DNA from: Ktedonobacterales bacterium
GTDB lineage: Bacteria; Chloroflexota; Ktedonobacteria; Ktedonobacterales; Ktedonobacteraceae
Length of the DNA: 32,588 nt
Assembly: GCA_027451525.1 (NCBI GenBank)
Contig: DAIDJF010000061.1
Span: forward strand, 1-32,588
Reading direction: 5' to 3'
A model generated the notes under the pieces. It did not search any database. It was given only the letters and a program-made list of their open reading frames with translations, and was not told the DNA's origin. The number at the start of each line of letters is the position of its first letter. Positions within the stretch are counted from its first letter, which is position 1. Positions 21,730 to 29,478 of this stretch are shown here, piece by piece. A program made the translations under genes and the position numbers.

Positions 21730-23000
21730 GCTTTATGCTCCTCTTTTTGATATTCCTGATCTAACGGCGTAGTAAAATAGAATGTTGTGCCCTTATCGAG
21801 GGCGGTATCAAAGCTGATTGTGCCACCATGCTGCTCGACAATCAGCTTAGCGATTGAGAGACCGAGTCCATAGCCGCCCATACGTGATTGCTGACTATGA
21901 TTGGACTGGTAGAAACGCTCGAAGATATGTGGGCGATCCTCAGAAGGGATGCCATAGCCTGTATCAATGACGGAGATCATGGCAAAGTGTTCGTTGTAGG
22001 GCTGCACGCGCACGGTAACTGTGCCTCCTGGCGGGGTGAATTTGATCGCGTTTGCCAGCAGGTTGTTCAGAACCTGTTTCATGCGCTGAGGGTCTATGAA
22101 AAGCGAGGAGATAGATGCCGCAATATTCTGGTGCAGGACAACCTCGGCTTTACGTGCCTGCGGTTGCAGATTATTAATGACCTGACGCACAAGACCACGA
22201 ATGGGAACTTCTTGCTGCTTGATCTCGAATTGACCCAGATCTGAGCGCGTCATAAAAAGAATATCTTCGACAATCGAGATAAGTTGCTGTACACCCTCCT
22301 GCGTGTAGCCCAGATATGTATGCTGTTCCTCCGTCAGTGCACCCATGTGACCCTGGAGCAGCAGATCAATAAAGCCGTGTACAGAGTTCAATGGAGTGCG
22401 CAACTCGTGTGAGACCATCGAGACAAAATTGGAGCGCACACGATTCGCAACTTTCAGTGCCGACATATCACGTGCTGTAAAGATGACGCAAAGTCCCTCT
22501 TCTGTATGAAGCGGCGTGACGCTAGTCGAGACTTCGCAAGAGGCATATTCAGGGCCAATAATCAGTTCTTCATTTGGTAGTGCTTGCTGCTCTTGTTTTA
22601 CTCGTGTTAATGGACAACTCGATGTACCACACAGTTGCATGCGGTTCAGGTTGTGACAACGCACACTTTCCGCGCAATGTCTTCCTATCAAGTTTTGCGA
22701 AGGCTGACCGAGCGCGCGTTCTGCTGCCGCATTGACCTCTAAAATCTGAAAATGTTCGTCAAGCGCGAACATGGCATCAGGGGTTGTGGAAAGTATTGTT
22801 TCCAGGTACCGATAGCGTCTACTGGTATCCTGTTCTGGATGATCTGACTGGTGCACGTGTTCCGATAGTGCAAGACGTGCGCTTGTACTGGTATCTTGTT
22901 CTTTATCTATTCCCTCCCCCTCCACAACACTTGAGCGTAATGCACCAGGACTATATTTCTTCCCGGCTGTTACCGCCTGTTTATGAAGCCGTTTCCGCAC
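21726..23000 (-). CDS. PAS-domain sensor histidine kinase
   Basis: A 424-residue soluble kinase, with no transmembrane segment seen. A charged N-terminus (1-60) leads to a PAS domain (about 63-185) and HisKA with the phospho-acceptor His198 in SHELRTP. The HATPase_c domain follows with N box NNLLANAIKFTPPGG, G1 DTGYGIP, F box FERFYQ and G2 GGYGLGLSIAK. The PAS domain has a cysteine cluster, Cys109, Cys115, Cys124 and Cys129 (C-x5-C-x8-C-x4-C), of the kind found in many PAS sensors ending in CG..CPL; this could bind metal or an Fe-S centre or sense redox. It lies 8 nt after the response-regulator gene and probably phosphorylates it. Confidence 0.92.
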   Translation of the reverse strand: MRKRLHKQAVTAGKKYSPGALRSSVVEGEGIDKEQDTSTSARLALSEHVHQSDHPEQDTSRRYRYLETILSTTPDAMFALDEHFQILEVNAAAERALGQPSQNLIGRHCAESVRCHNLNRMQLCGTSSCPLTRVKQEQQALPNEELIIGPEYASCEVSTSVTPLHTEEGLCVIFTARDMSALKVANRVRSNFVSMVSHELRTPLNSVHGFIDLLLQGHMGALTEEQHTYLGYTQEGVQQLISIVEDILFMTRSDLGQFEIKQQEVPIRGLVRQVINNLQPQARKAEVVLHQNIAASISSLFIDPQRMKQVLNNLLANAIKFTPPGGTVTVRVQPYNEHFAMISVIDTGYGIPSEDRPHIFERFYQSNHSQQSRMGGYGLGLSIAKLIVEQHGGTISFDTALDKGTTFYFTTPLDQEYQKEEHKA

Positions 23001-23008
23001 ATCATCCT

Positions 23009-23692
23009 CTACTTTCCTATGAACTTATAGCCTGCACCGCGCACCGAGATGATGTGCTGCGGTTTTTCCACATCAGCTTCAAGCTTGAGGCGCAAACGAC
23101 GTATATAAACATCCACAATATTGCTATTACTTTCAGCATCATTCCATATTTCTGATAGAAGATATTCCCGATTGACTACTTGACCTTGATAGCTCATTAA
23201 TATGCGTAATACGTGCATTTCTGTAGGTGTGAGTAGGATTGGCTCGCCGTCTCCGACAACTACCTTGAGTTCTGCCGGAAAGAGCTCGATGCGACCACTG
23301 CGAACGCTTTGCGCACCCGCCCGATTGCTTTTTTTGATGCGACGCATGACGGCCTGCACGCGGGCTACTAATTCCTGATGATTGTAGGGTTTGCAGATGT
23401 AGTCGTCAGCCCCCATGTTAAAGCCTTGTAGCTTTGCGTCTATTGTATCCTGCGCGGTCATAAAAATAAGTGGCGTGTCATAGCCCTCTGCGCGCAGTTT
23501 TTCCGAAAACTCAAAGCCATTCAAATATGGCATCGTCACATCAAGAATGAGTAAATCTGGCTCACGCTTCTGAATCATTTGCAGCGCACCACGTGGGTTA
23601 TCGGCGGTTTCGACCTCGTAACCTTCCTTTGTCAGGACAAATTGTACCAATGTATTGGCAAAACGGTCATCATCGACAACAAGGATATACAC
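23009..23692 (-). CDS. OmpR/PhoB-family response regulator
   Basis: A 227-residue two-component response regulator. The receiver domain (about 1-120) has acidic residues at 7-9, phospho-acceptor Asp51 in LLILDVTMP, the Thr of FMTAQD and Lys in CKPYNHQEL. The C-terminal winged helix (about 130-227) includes LTPTEMHVLRILM and IVDVYIRRLRLKLE, typical of OmpR/PhoB DNA-binding proteins. A strong GGAGG precedes the GTG start. It is first in the minus-strand operon with the PAS kinase and the 42-residue membrane protein. The target genes are unknown. Confidence 0.94.
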   Translation of the reverse strand: MYILVVDDDRFANTLVQFVLTKEGYEVETADNPRGALQMIQKREPDLLILDVTMPYLNGFEFSEKLRAEGYDTPLIFMTAQDTIDAKLQGFNMGADDYICKPYNHQELVARVQAVMRRIKKSNRAGAQSVRSGRIELFPAELKVVVGDGEPILLTPTEMHVLRILMSYQGQVVNREYLLSEIWNDAESNSNIVDVYIRRLRLKLEADVEKPQHIISVRGAGYKFIGK

Positions 23693-23723
23693 TGATTTCC
23701 CCTCCTTCGCATGTAATCACATG

Positions 23724-23755
23724 AGGAAGCGCGTTGATATGGGCGTGCGCTTCCT
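23724..23755 (-). promoter_or_regulatory. Leader hairpin upstream of the response-regulator gene
   Basis: AGGAAGCGC (23724-23732) and GCGCTTCCT (23747-23755) form a perfect 9-bp stem with a 14-nt loop in the predicted 185-nt leader of the two-component operon. It lies about 20 nt upstream of the GGAGG ribosome-binding site and is followed by a small CATG-TGATTA-CATG dyad. It may affect translation, mRNA stability or regulator binding. Confidence 0.45.
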
Positions 23756-23884
23756 TTCACGCATTCTTTTTGCGTATTCCGAGATAAGTACTCCTGGTAC
23801 CTCAATCAATAATCACCTTTCTATGTGGGGGAAAGACATGGAAAAGGGTCGATTCATTTTAAAGATTATAAAACTCTGTACATA

Positions 23885-23914
23885 TTTATAGTACAAGTTT
23901 TCGATTGCTGTCAA
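23885..23914 (-). promoter_or_regulatory. Sigma70-type promoter for the two-component operon
   Basis: On the minus strand TTGACA (23914-23909) is followed 18 nt later by TATAAA (23890-23885); using CTATAA gives 17 nt. The -35 overlaps the mnmG stop codon. Transcription would start near 23878, giving a leader of about 185 nt before the response regulator. A plus-strand 78-codon frame across this area is not supported as a gene. Confidence 0.7.
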
Positions 23915-26004
23915 GTACGTGACTGTGCGGCACGTACTTTTTCCAGATAGATCATGAGAATAGCGATATCAGCCGGTGTCACACCCTCGACACGCGATGC
24001 CTGCCCAACTGTGCGTGGGCGAGTGCGCGCTAATTTTTGTCGTGCCTCGGTACGCAAGTGTTGAACCAGGGTATAGTCAATCTGTTCAGGAATACGTGTC
24101 TCTTCCAGGCGGCGCATTCGATGAATGGTCTGTTCCTGCTTGCGCACATAGTTCTCATACTTGACCTGAAGTTCTAGCTCTTCCGCTGTCTCCTCCGGTA
24201 GTAAGGGCAATGTTTCAGCTAGCTCATTTCCCTGGATATTATCCATGTTCTGCATCACTAGCTCGTTTGAACCAACTGATGCACGCTCTTCTGTGCGACG
24301 TTGTGAAAGGAGTGCAACCTGCTGATAACGTACCTCTGGACGGCGTAGCAACTCACGTGCAGAGAGTTTCTGCCCTAGTGGAGCAATACCCAGTTCTTGC
24401 GCGTGTTGCTCTGTCAAACGAGAAGAGGTGAAGAAGAAGCGATCTAGTTTGCCGAGTGTATGCTGAATGATTGCACGTTTGCCTACAACCTGCTCGTAAC
24501 GTAGATCATCAATCAGGCCAAAGCGATAGGCGTAATCGCTGAGGCGCAAGTCTGCGCTATCGGGCCGCAGGAGCAAGCGATACTCGGCGCGCGAGGTATG
24601 CAGGCGGTACGGCTCGCTCATTGGGCGTGTGACCAGATCGTCAATCAAGACACCGATATACGCTTCATGACGTTGTAGTACAAACGCTTCCTCGCCACGC
24701 ACATGGAGCGCGGCATTAATGCCTGCCATAATGCCCTGTGCAGCGGCCTCTTCATAGCCTGATGTACCATTGATCTGTCCCGCGAGGAAAAGGCCCGCAA
24801 CAGCTTTTGTCTGCATGGTCGTGAAGAGCTGTTCGGGCGGTACATAGTCATATTCAACTGCATAGCCCACACGCATCATCTCGGCGTGTTCAAGGGCGGG
24901 AATGCTGCGTAGCATTGCCAGTTGTACATCCTCTGGCAGACTGGTATTCATGCCCTGTACATAGACCTCGCCCGTGCGCCAGCCCTCTGGCTCCAGAAAA
25001 ATCTGATGCGAACTCTTATCGGCGAAGCGCACGATTTTATCCTCAATTGAGGGGCAGTAGCGTGGACCAATTCCCTCAATAATGCCCGTGTATAGCGGTG
25101 AACGATGCAGGTTGTCGCGAATTACCTGATGTGTGCGCTCGGTGGTGCGCACAAGATAGCAGGGCAGTTGTGGACGCCAGCCGTGTACGTCTTCATTAGT
25201 TGTGGGATAGATCGGGTTAGGACGGCCACCAGGAAGTTGTACATCCGCGCGTGCGGAGTGATCTTGTGAGAAATAGAGTGGCGTGCGGCTCCCTGGTTGT
25301 GGCTCCGTTTGGCTGAAATCTATTGTGCGAGCGTCGATGCGTGGCGGTGTGCCAGTCTTAAAACGGCGTATCTCCAGGCCGAGTGCGCGCAATGAATCGG
25401 AGATACCGAGCGCAGGTCCCTCGCCCGCACGTCCGCCGGGTTGCGTTTTTTCGCCCACGACAAGGCGCCCATTAATAAATGTGCCTGTCGTCAAAATAAC
25501 GGCTCCCGCTTCGTAGTGCCAGCCATTATTTGTGACCACGCCAGTAATCACTGGGCGTCCATCTGAACCCTCGTGACTGAGCAGGCGCGTGATGGTGGCC
25601 TGCTTTAGTTCCAGGTTGGGCTGGCTCTCCAAAACAAATTTCATCGCCAGTCGATAGGCTTGTTTGTCACATTGGGCGCGCAATGCCTGGACGGCTGGGC
25701 CTTTACTGGTGTTGAGCAGACGGATCTGAATAAACGTGCGGTCGGTATTGCGTCCAATCTCGCCACCCAAAGCATCGATCTCTTTAATCAGATGGCCCTT
25801 AGCGGGGCCACCCATAGAGGGATTGCACGGCATCAATGCCACGCTATCGAGGTTCATGGTGAGTAGAAGCGTTTTGCGTCCCATGCGTGCGCTGGCAAGG
25901 GCGGCCTCACAGCCTGCGTGGCCAGCCCCTACAACGATCACCTCATACACACCTCGACATAGACTCTCTTCTGGCTGCATTGTGTTGTCAGCGCGCATGC
26001 TCAT
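23911..26004 (-). CDS. mnmG: tRNA uridine-5-carboxymethylaminomethyl modification enzyme MnmG (GidA)
   Basis: An FAD-dependent tRNA modification enzyme of about 697 residues. With MnmE it installs the cmnm5 group on wobble U34 of certain tRNAs. It carries the N-terminal FAD motif VIVVGAGHAGCEAALASARMG, the very characteristic CNPSMGGPAKGHLIKEIDALGG, GRAGEGPA, RFKTGTPPRI, and a C-terminal helical domain ending near GVTPADIAILMIYLEK. It is longer than usual (about 620-650), partly through its N-terminus and a region near NELVMQNMDNIQGNE. Start choice: ATG 26004 or 25998, each with an AAGGA about 7-8 nt upstream; the in-frame ATG at 26046 lacks such a site. The MnmE partner is outside the window. 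Confidence 0.95.
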   Translation of the reverse strand: MSMRADNTMQPEESLCRGVYEVIVVGAGHAGCEAALASARMGRKTLLLTMNLDSVALMPCNPSMGGPAKGHLIKEIDALGGEIGRNTDRTFIQIRLLNTSKGPAVQALRAQCDKQAYRLAMKFVLESQPNLELKQATITRLLSHEGSDGRPVITGVVTNNGWHYEAGAVILTTGTFINGRLVVGEKTQPGGRAGEGPALGISDSLRALGLEIRRFKTGTPPRIDARTIDFSQTEPQPGSRTPLYFSQDHSARADVQLPGGRPNPIYPTTNEDVHGWRPQLPCYLVRTTERTHQVIRDNLHRSPLYTGIIEGIGPRYCPSIEDKIVRFADKSSHQIFLEPEGWRTGEVYVQGMNTSLPEDVQLAMLRSIPALEHAEMMRVGYAVEYDYVPPEQLFTTMQTKAVAGLFLAGQINGTSGYEEAAAQGIMAGINAALHVRGEEAFVLQRHEAYIGVLIDDLVTRPMSEPYRLHTSRAEYRLLLRPDSADLRLSDYAYRFGLIDDLRYEQVVGKRAIIQHTLGKLDRFFFTSSRLTEQHAQELGIAPLGQKLSARELLRRPEVRYQQVALLSQRRTEERASVGSNELVMQNMDNIQGNELAETLPLLPEETAEELELQVKYENYVRKQEQTIHRMRRLEETRIPEQIDYTLVQHLRTEARQKLARTRPRTVGQASRVEGVTPADIAILMIYLEKVRAAQSRT

Positions 26005-26209
26005 ATCCTTATTCCTTAATTTGCGTGATGCATGATGTATATACATGTAAAAATGAAAGTTCTTTCAGAGATGCAACATATGTATTATGCCGTAGAGAGG
26101 CGTGTACGTCAACAAAGACGGTGAATGTTAGTATTTTTCGTTTTGCTTGTCTGCTTGTGGAACGACATGGTGGGCTAAAGGTAATTTGGAAAATGTGAGA
26201 GAAAAAAGA

Positions 26210-26238
26210 TTGACGAATAAGCAGTAACATGATACTAT
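26210..26238 (+). promoter_or_regulatory. Promoter of tRNA-Leu
   Basis: TTGACG (26210-26215), a 17-nt spacer, and TACTAT (26233-26238) place transcription start about 7 nt downstream, some 8 nt before the mature tRNA 5' end. The 26047-26209 stretch otherwise shows nothing recognisable. Confidence 0.65.
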
Positions 26239-26252
26239 CTTGTTACCATTTA

Positions 26253-26335
26253 GGGGCGATGACGAAATGGTAGACGTTGGAGACTTAAAATCTCCTGGCT
26301 GAAAGGCCGTGAGGGTTCGAGTCCCTCTCGCCCCA
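26253..26335 (+). tRNA. tRNA-Leu, anticodon UAA
   Basis: A class II tRNA. The acceptor GGGGCGA (26253-26259) pairs with TCGCCCC (26328-26334). The anticodon stem GGAGA/TCTCC encloses CTTAAAA with anticodon TAA. A long variable arm (TGGCTGAAAGGCCGT) and T-arm GAGGGTTCGAGTCCCTC follow. The 3' CCA is not encoded (ACCC follows). A 20-nt segment from the anticodon loop through the variable arm (26285-26304) recurs exactly at 28057-28076. Confidence 0.97.
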
Positions 26336-26377
26336 CCCGCTTCTCAAGCCGCATGGCGCACTTTTTGCTTTATTATA

Positions 26378-27865
26378 CTATGGCAGCTTATAAGCTCTTG
26401 CCCGCGTCTTACCCACTCTCTTTAACTTTCCTTGCGTTACCAGTGTTTCCAGATCACGATTTGCTGTCTGCTCAGATATGTTCGTCATTTTCCGATATTC
26501 GCGGTTAGTAATCGAATCATGTTCATGAACATAGCGCATCGCAAGACTGAAGCGTGTCTTTTGGTCGAGAGACCCTAGATGTTCAGAGTCCATAACTCTT
26601 TCTCTCTCCCAAAATTCCCCTTGCCTGTATCTGTTAGCAGGCACCGTTCGAGTTTCATTCATATCTTTATCTGGAGCCTTATAGATTGTTACTACAAACT
26701 CACTGGACTCACTGAACCGTGGTGCAGGTAGCCCCAAACGCTTTGTTTCACTAAGCATAAATCGAATCCCACTTCCAAGACGTTCCATATATCCAGGAAC
26801 ATCCTTTAACAAATTCGCCAGAACTGGATTGCGTAACTTTGACCTTACCTCGCCTCGTTCCATCTGTTCTACAGTAATACTTGGCAACAACAAACCCGGA
26901 CTATGTATCTCAATCCGGTCAGTATAATAGAATATGCGAATGCTTTCGCCGCTTCTACTGTAATCACGGTGAATGATGGCATTGACCACGGCTTCTCTTA
27001 AAACCTCTATAGCGTACTCTGGTAGATCTATTCTTTTCCACCCCTCTAATCGCGCACCAACAGCTACATATCTGTTTAGAAAAGCTTCAGCTTCATCTAT
27101 CAATTCTTGTATGGTTCCTGTAATATTCTTCCGGTCTATATATCTACCGACGCTCAACTCGTCCCGAAATAGCACACATACCACATCACTCTGTAAAATG
27201 TGCTGTTGAGGTTCGTAGCCAAAGAAAAGAATACCAGCATTTGTAGGAACTAATTCGCCATTGCTTCTTGTCGTCACACAGTCCAATCCGACAAGGGCTT
27301 TTTCTAGATGATTCAAGCGACCATTACTGCGACTTTTCTCTGAACGTCGTCCCAGGTATGCTTTTACTCGCTCCATATTAATGTCTTCCATTGTTGCCTT
27401 ATGAGCAGGTTGCCGTTCCCAACTTACCAACCCTCGATCATTCGCAAGTTCCAACATTTCCGAAACACCAAGTGGAATAGTGTGAGTTCCACGCCGCACC
27501 CAGCATACTCCACTCGATTGATAAATCGGCCCAGAGTTAGAAGGAACCGTTGCGACCACTAACCGTTTGCCATCTAGTTCATAAATTTCCGGTTCGGGAG
27601 GGTCAAGAAGCAACTTCGGTTCTATCTGGCGAGTAGCACGCAATATAACATCAATAGTCAAAGCAACGCGGTCGTTTGGAATGCCAATTATTTTTAAATC
27701 TGCATCCTCGACACCCACGATGATGACGCCGCCCTGCGCATTCGCCATTCCACAAAGCCTCTCAGCCATCTCTGTCGGTCGTGGAGACGCCCTCTTCAAT
27801 TCAACTGTACTCGTTTCACCGTCTGCAATTATCTGGAGTAGTGTAGCATCACTCAGCTTTGGCAT
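26378..27865 (-). CDS. AlbA_2/Schlafen-type ATP-binding transcriptional regulator-like protein
   Basis: A 495-residue protein of the AlbA_2 (Schlafen-like) type. The N-terminal domain has ETSTVELKRA, MANAQGGVIIVGVED and a later R-R-G-T-H-T segment (about 15-140). It is followed by a GHKL-like ATP-binding region with EVLREAVVNAIIHRDYS and EIHSPG (about 275-325), and a C-terminal winged helix (about 430-495; TNREYRKMTNISEQTANRDLETL). Such proteins are common near mobile or defence DNA, often annotated as ATP-binding or RecG-related regulators; cellular role is mostly unknown. GAGGGG is upstream of the ATG. It lies alone between tRNA-Leu and a partial tRNA copy, so it may be cargo of an inserted element. 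Confidence 0.85.
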   Translation of the reverse strand: MPKLSDATLLQIIADGETSTVELKRASPRPTEMAERLCGMANAQGGVIIVGVEDADLKIIGIPNDRVALTIDVILRATRQIEPKLLLDPPEPEIYELDGKRLVVATVPSNSGPIYQSSGVCWVRRGTHTIPLGVSEMLELANDRGLVSWERQPAHKATMEDINMERVKAYLGRRSEKSRSNGRLNHLEKALVGLDCVTTRSNGELVPTNAGILFFGYEPQQHILQSDVVCVLFRDELSVGRYIDRKNITGTIQELIDEAEAFLNRYVAVGARLEGWKRIDLPEYAIEVLREAVVNAIIHRDYSRSGESIRIFYYTDRIEIHSPGLLLPSITVEQMERGEVRSKLRNPVLANLLKDVPGYMERLGSGIRFMLSETKRLGLPAPRFSESSEFVVTIYKAPDKDMNETRTVPANRYRQGEFWERERVMDSEHLGSLDQKTRFSLAMRYVHEHDSITNREYRKMTNISEQTANRDLETLVTQGKLKRVGKTRARAYKLP

Positions 27866-27918
27866 TTGTAATTACCCCTCTTTAACAAATATTTGAACGC
27901 ACGTCACATTATAGCATC

Positions 27919-27989
27919 TCATGAGGAAATTATGGGGAGATTCATGAGGAAATGAGGAAATTATGGGGAGATTCATGAGGAAATTATGG
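27919..27989. repeat. Short minisatellite, TCATGAGGAAATTATGGGGA unit
   Basis: The unit TCATGAGGAAATTATGGGGA begins at 27919. It recurs from 27942 with an internal ATGAGGAA duplication, and a truncated third copy begins at 27973. Unit length alternates around 23 and 31 nt. It is noncoding and lies between the AlbA_2 gene and the partial tRNA copy. Confidence 0.8.
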
Positions 27990-28205
27990 TCGCCATGGCG
28001 AGATTTGGCGAAATAAAGTGATGAAATGATAACAAGCAAGGAGTAAAAACGGCCCTTTAAAATCTCCTGGCTGAAAAGCTTCAGATTTTATAAGCTGAAC
28101 AAATGGTATGCTCAAACATTTCTTGTATATAAAAATAAGAAATATTGCATATTATACTTGTGTTACGGTATAAACAGTTATGCGTTTCTATTTATAGGTT
28201 TATAG
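27990..28205. other. AT-rich intergenic stretch containing a partial tRNA-Leu copy
   Basis: An AT-rich noncoding stretch. TTAAAATCTCCTGGCTGAAA at 28057-28076 is an exact 20-nt match to 26285-26304 of tRNA-Leu(UAA), then diverges. No acceptor or T-arm accompanies it, so it is not a functional tRNA. AT-rich hexamers such as TATACT near 28153 could be promoter parts for the following gene, but no -35 partner was convincing. Confidence 0.75.
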
Positions 28206-28352
28206 ATGAGCATGTTAATCGCTATGTTCTATGTGATAATTGCTGTGCTTTATATAGCTACTTTCATGCCAATTGTTGAGTTTATTAATGGTGGCATTTA
28301 TTGCACTGCCTACAATGTTTTTCTAAATGATAACAGGGGGAAAAATGGGTAA
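28206..28352 (+). CDS. Possible 48-residue membrane protein overlapping the next gene
   Basis: A short ORF beginning MSMLIAMFYVIIAVLYIATF, a strongly hydrophobic stretch that could form one transmembrane helix, then a polar C-terminus ending in DNRGKNG. Its stop lies in ATGGGTAA, overlapping the preferred start of the downstream gene (28345) by 8 nt, which would suit translational coupling. No good ribosome-binding site is visible upstream (only TAGGTTT), and AT-rich DNA can produce such frames by chance. Probability of being real is modest. Confidence 0.35.
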   Translation: MSMLIAMFYVIIAVLYIATFMPIVEFINGGIYCTAYNVFLNDNRGKNG

Positions 28353-29421
28353 CGATTGGGGACAGACACCAAATCCACAACTACCTTCGTGGCTTCAAGA
28401 GCCGCTAACACCAGAGAGACCTTCTACACCAATGCACATGCCGTGGGAGCAACAACCATCCTCTTCCATTCCACAACAAGCGGATTGGGGACAGGTGCCA
28501 TTTCCTCCCACACAGCAAGCATGGACGCAACCGACTGGTGGAAATCGCCCTGATCCAGGGCAACCACAGTTACCTCCATTACCAGTTAAACAGAGCCTGT
28601 CATCTGCTCCTACTCAGTACGCGTGGGGACAATCTACTGGTGGAAATCAGTCAGGCTGGGGCCAGCAACCACTATCTCAGCCAAGTCAGCCGTCGCGGGA
28701 GCAACAAACGTCCTTGCCACCTACGCAGCTACCTTGGGGACAACCAGCAGGTGGAAATCAGCCAGGATGGAACCAACAAACTCCACTACCACCTACGCAG
28801 CCTGCCTGGGGTCAACCTGCGGGTGAAAATCAAACTGGATGGAACCAACAAACTCCACCACCACCCCCGCCTCTTGCACAACCATTATATTCGCGGCCTG
28901 AATCATATACACTTCCTGGGCAATTTCAGTCTCCCCAAAAGCCGCCAAAGAAAAAGAAAAATCGTCTCTGGGTTGCGCTTGGTGTCTTTGTTGGCATTTT
29001 AGTATTATGTAGTGTCATGATCAATCTCGCCACAAAAAATTCGGATGCTGCTAGTACAGAAGCGTCTTATAAAAGTAGTACAACACCTACAACTGTTATT
29101 AATTTGGATAAAGATGGCAATGCTGACCAGGGAAAAGATGTCTCTTTTTTATGTGCCATTTTAAATTTTGTAAAAGACTCAAATGGTATAACTGCGGGCG
29201 CAAATGTGAGAGACCCAAATAGCTACAGTTCTGTGATACAGATTGCATTTCCTAGTGGTACAGATATTAGTCAACTAAATCAAGGTGATATATTGGAAAT
29301 CTGGGGAGGTGATACAGGTGTATTTAGTGGGCAGAATGCTTTTGGGGTGACCATACAAGAAGTGGAAATAGATGCAAAATATTTGACTGATCAGACTACC
29401 AATTACCAAGCTGGCAGCTAA
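28345..29421 (+). CDS. Pro/Gln/Trp-repeat, single-TM protein with OB-fold-like extracellular domain
   Basis: A 358-residue protein of unknown function. Residues about 1-195 are low complexity and cytoplasmic, with repeated W-G-Q-x-x-G-G-N-Q-x-G-W and PPTQ units. A basic KKKKNR cluster precedes one transmembrane helix (about 207-228). After a Ser/Thr linker, the last 110 residues (VSFLCAILNF ... GDILEIWGGDTG ... FGVTIQEVEI) look like a small beta-barrel of the OB type; this is a visual judgement. The architecture resembles membrane proteins with proline-rich cytoplasmic tails that recruit partners. ATG 28345 is preferred, with AGGGGG just upstream (slightly close); ATG 28327 would put that site inside the gene. 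A strong terminator follows. Confidence 0.7.
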   Translation: MGNDWGQTPNPQLPSWLQEPLTPERPSTPMHMPWEQQPSSSIPQQADWGQVPFPPTQQAWTQPTGGNRPDPGQPQLPPLPVKQSLSSAPTQYAWGQSTGGNQSGWGQQPLSQPSQPSREQQTSLPPTQLPWGQPAGGNQPGWNQQTPLPPTQPAWGQPAGENQTGWNQQTPPPPPPLAQPLYSRPESYTLPGQFQSPQKPPKKKKNRLWVALGVFVGILVLCSVMINLATKNSDAASTEASYKSSTTPTTVINLDKDGNADQGKDVSFLCAILNFVKDSNGITAGANVRDPNSYSSVIQIAFPSGTDISQLNQGDILEIWGGDTGVFSGQNAFGVTIQEVEIDAKYLTDQTTNYQAGS

Positions 29422-29469
29422 GCAAAAAGGGCGAGATGGATACTATTACCCATCTCGCCCTTTTTGCTT
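29420..29469. terminator. Bidirectional intrinsic terminator between the OB-fold-like gene and gyrA
   Basis: A perfect 20-bp stem (29420-29439 with 29450-29469) around a 10-nt loop, with A-run and T-run on the outer arms (GCAAAAAGGGCGAGATGG and its complement). It can act in both directions, ending the plus-strand gene (stop 29421) and gyrA (stop 29479, minus strand). Confidence 0.92.
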
Positions 29470-29478
29470 TAATCCCGT

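Noticed and set aside
23655..23891. A 78-codon plus-strand frame between the response regulator and mnmG
   Set aside because: It begins inside the response-regulator gene and runs over the minus-strand promoter and leader, with no ribosome-binding site.
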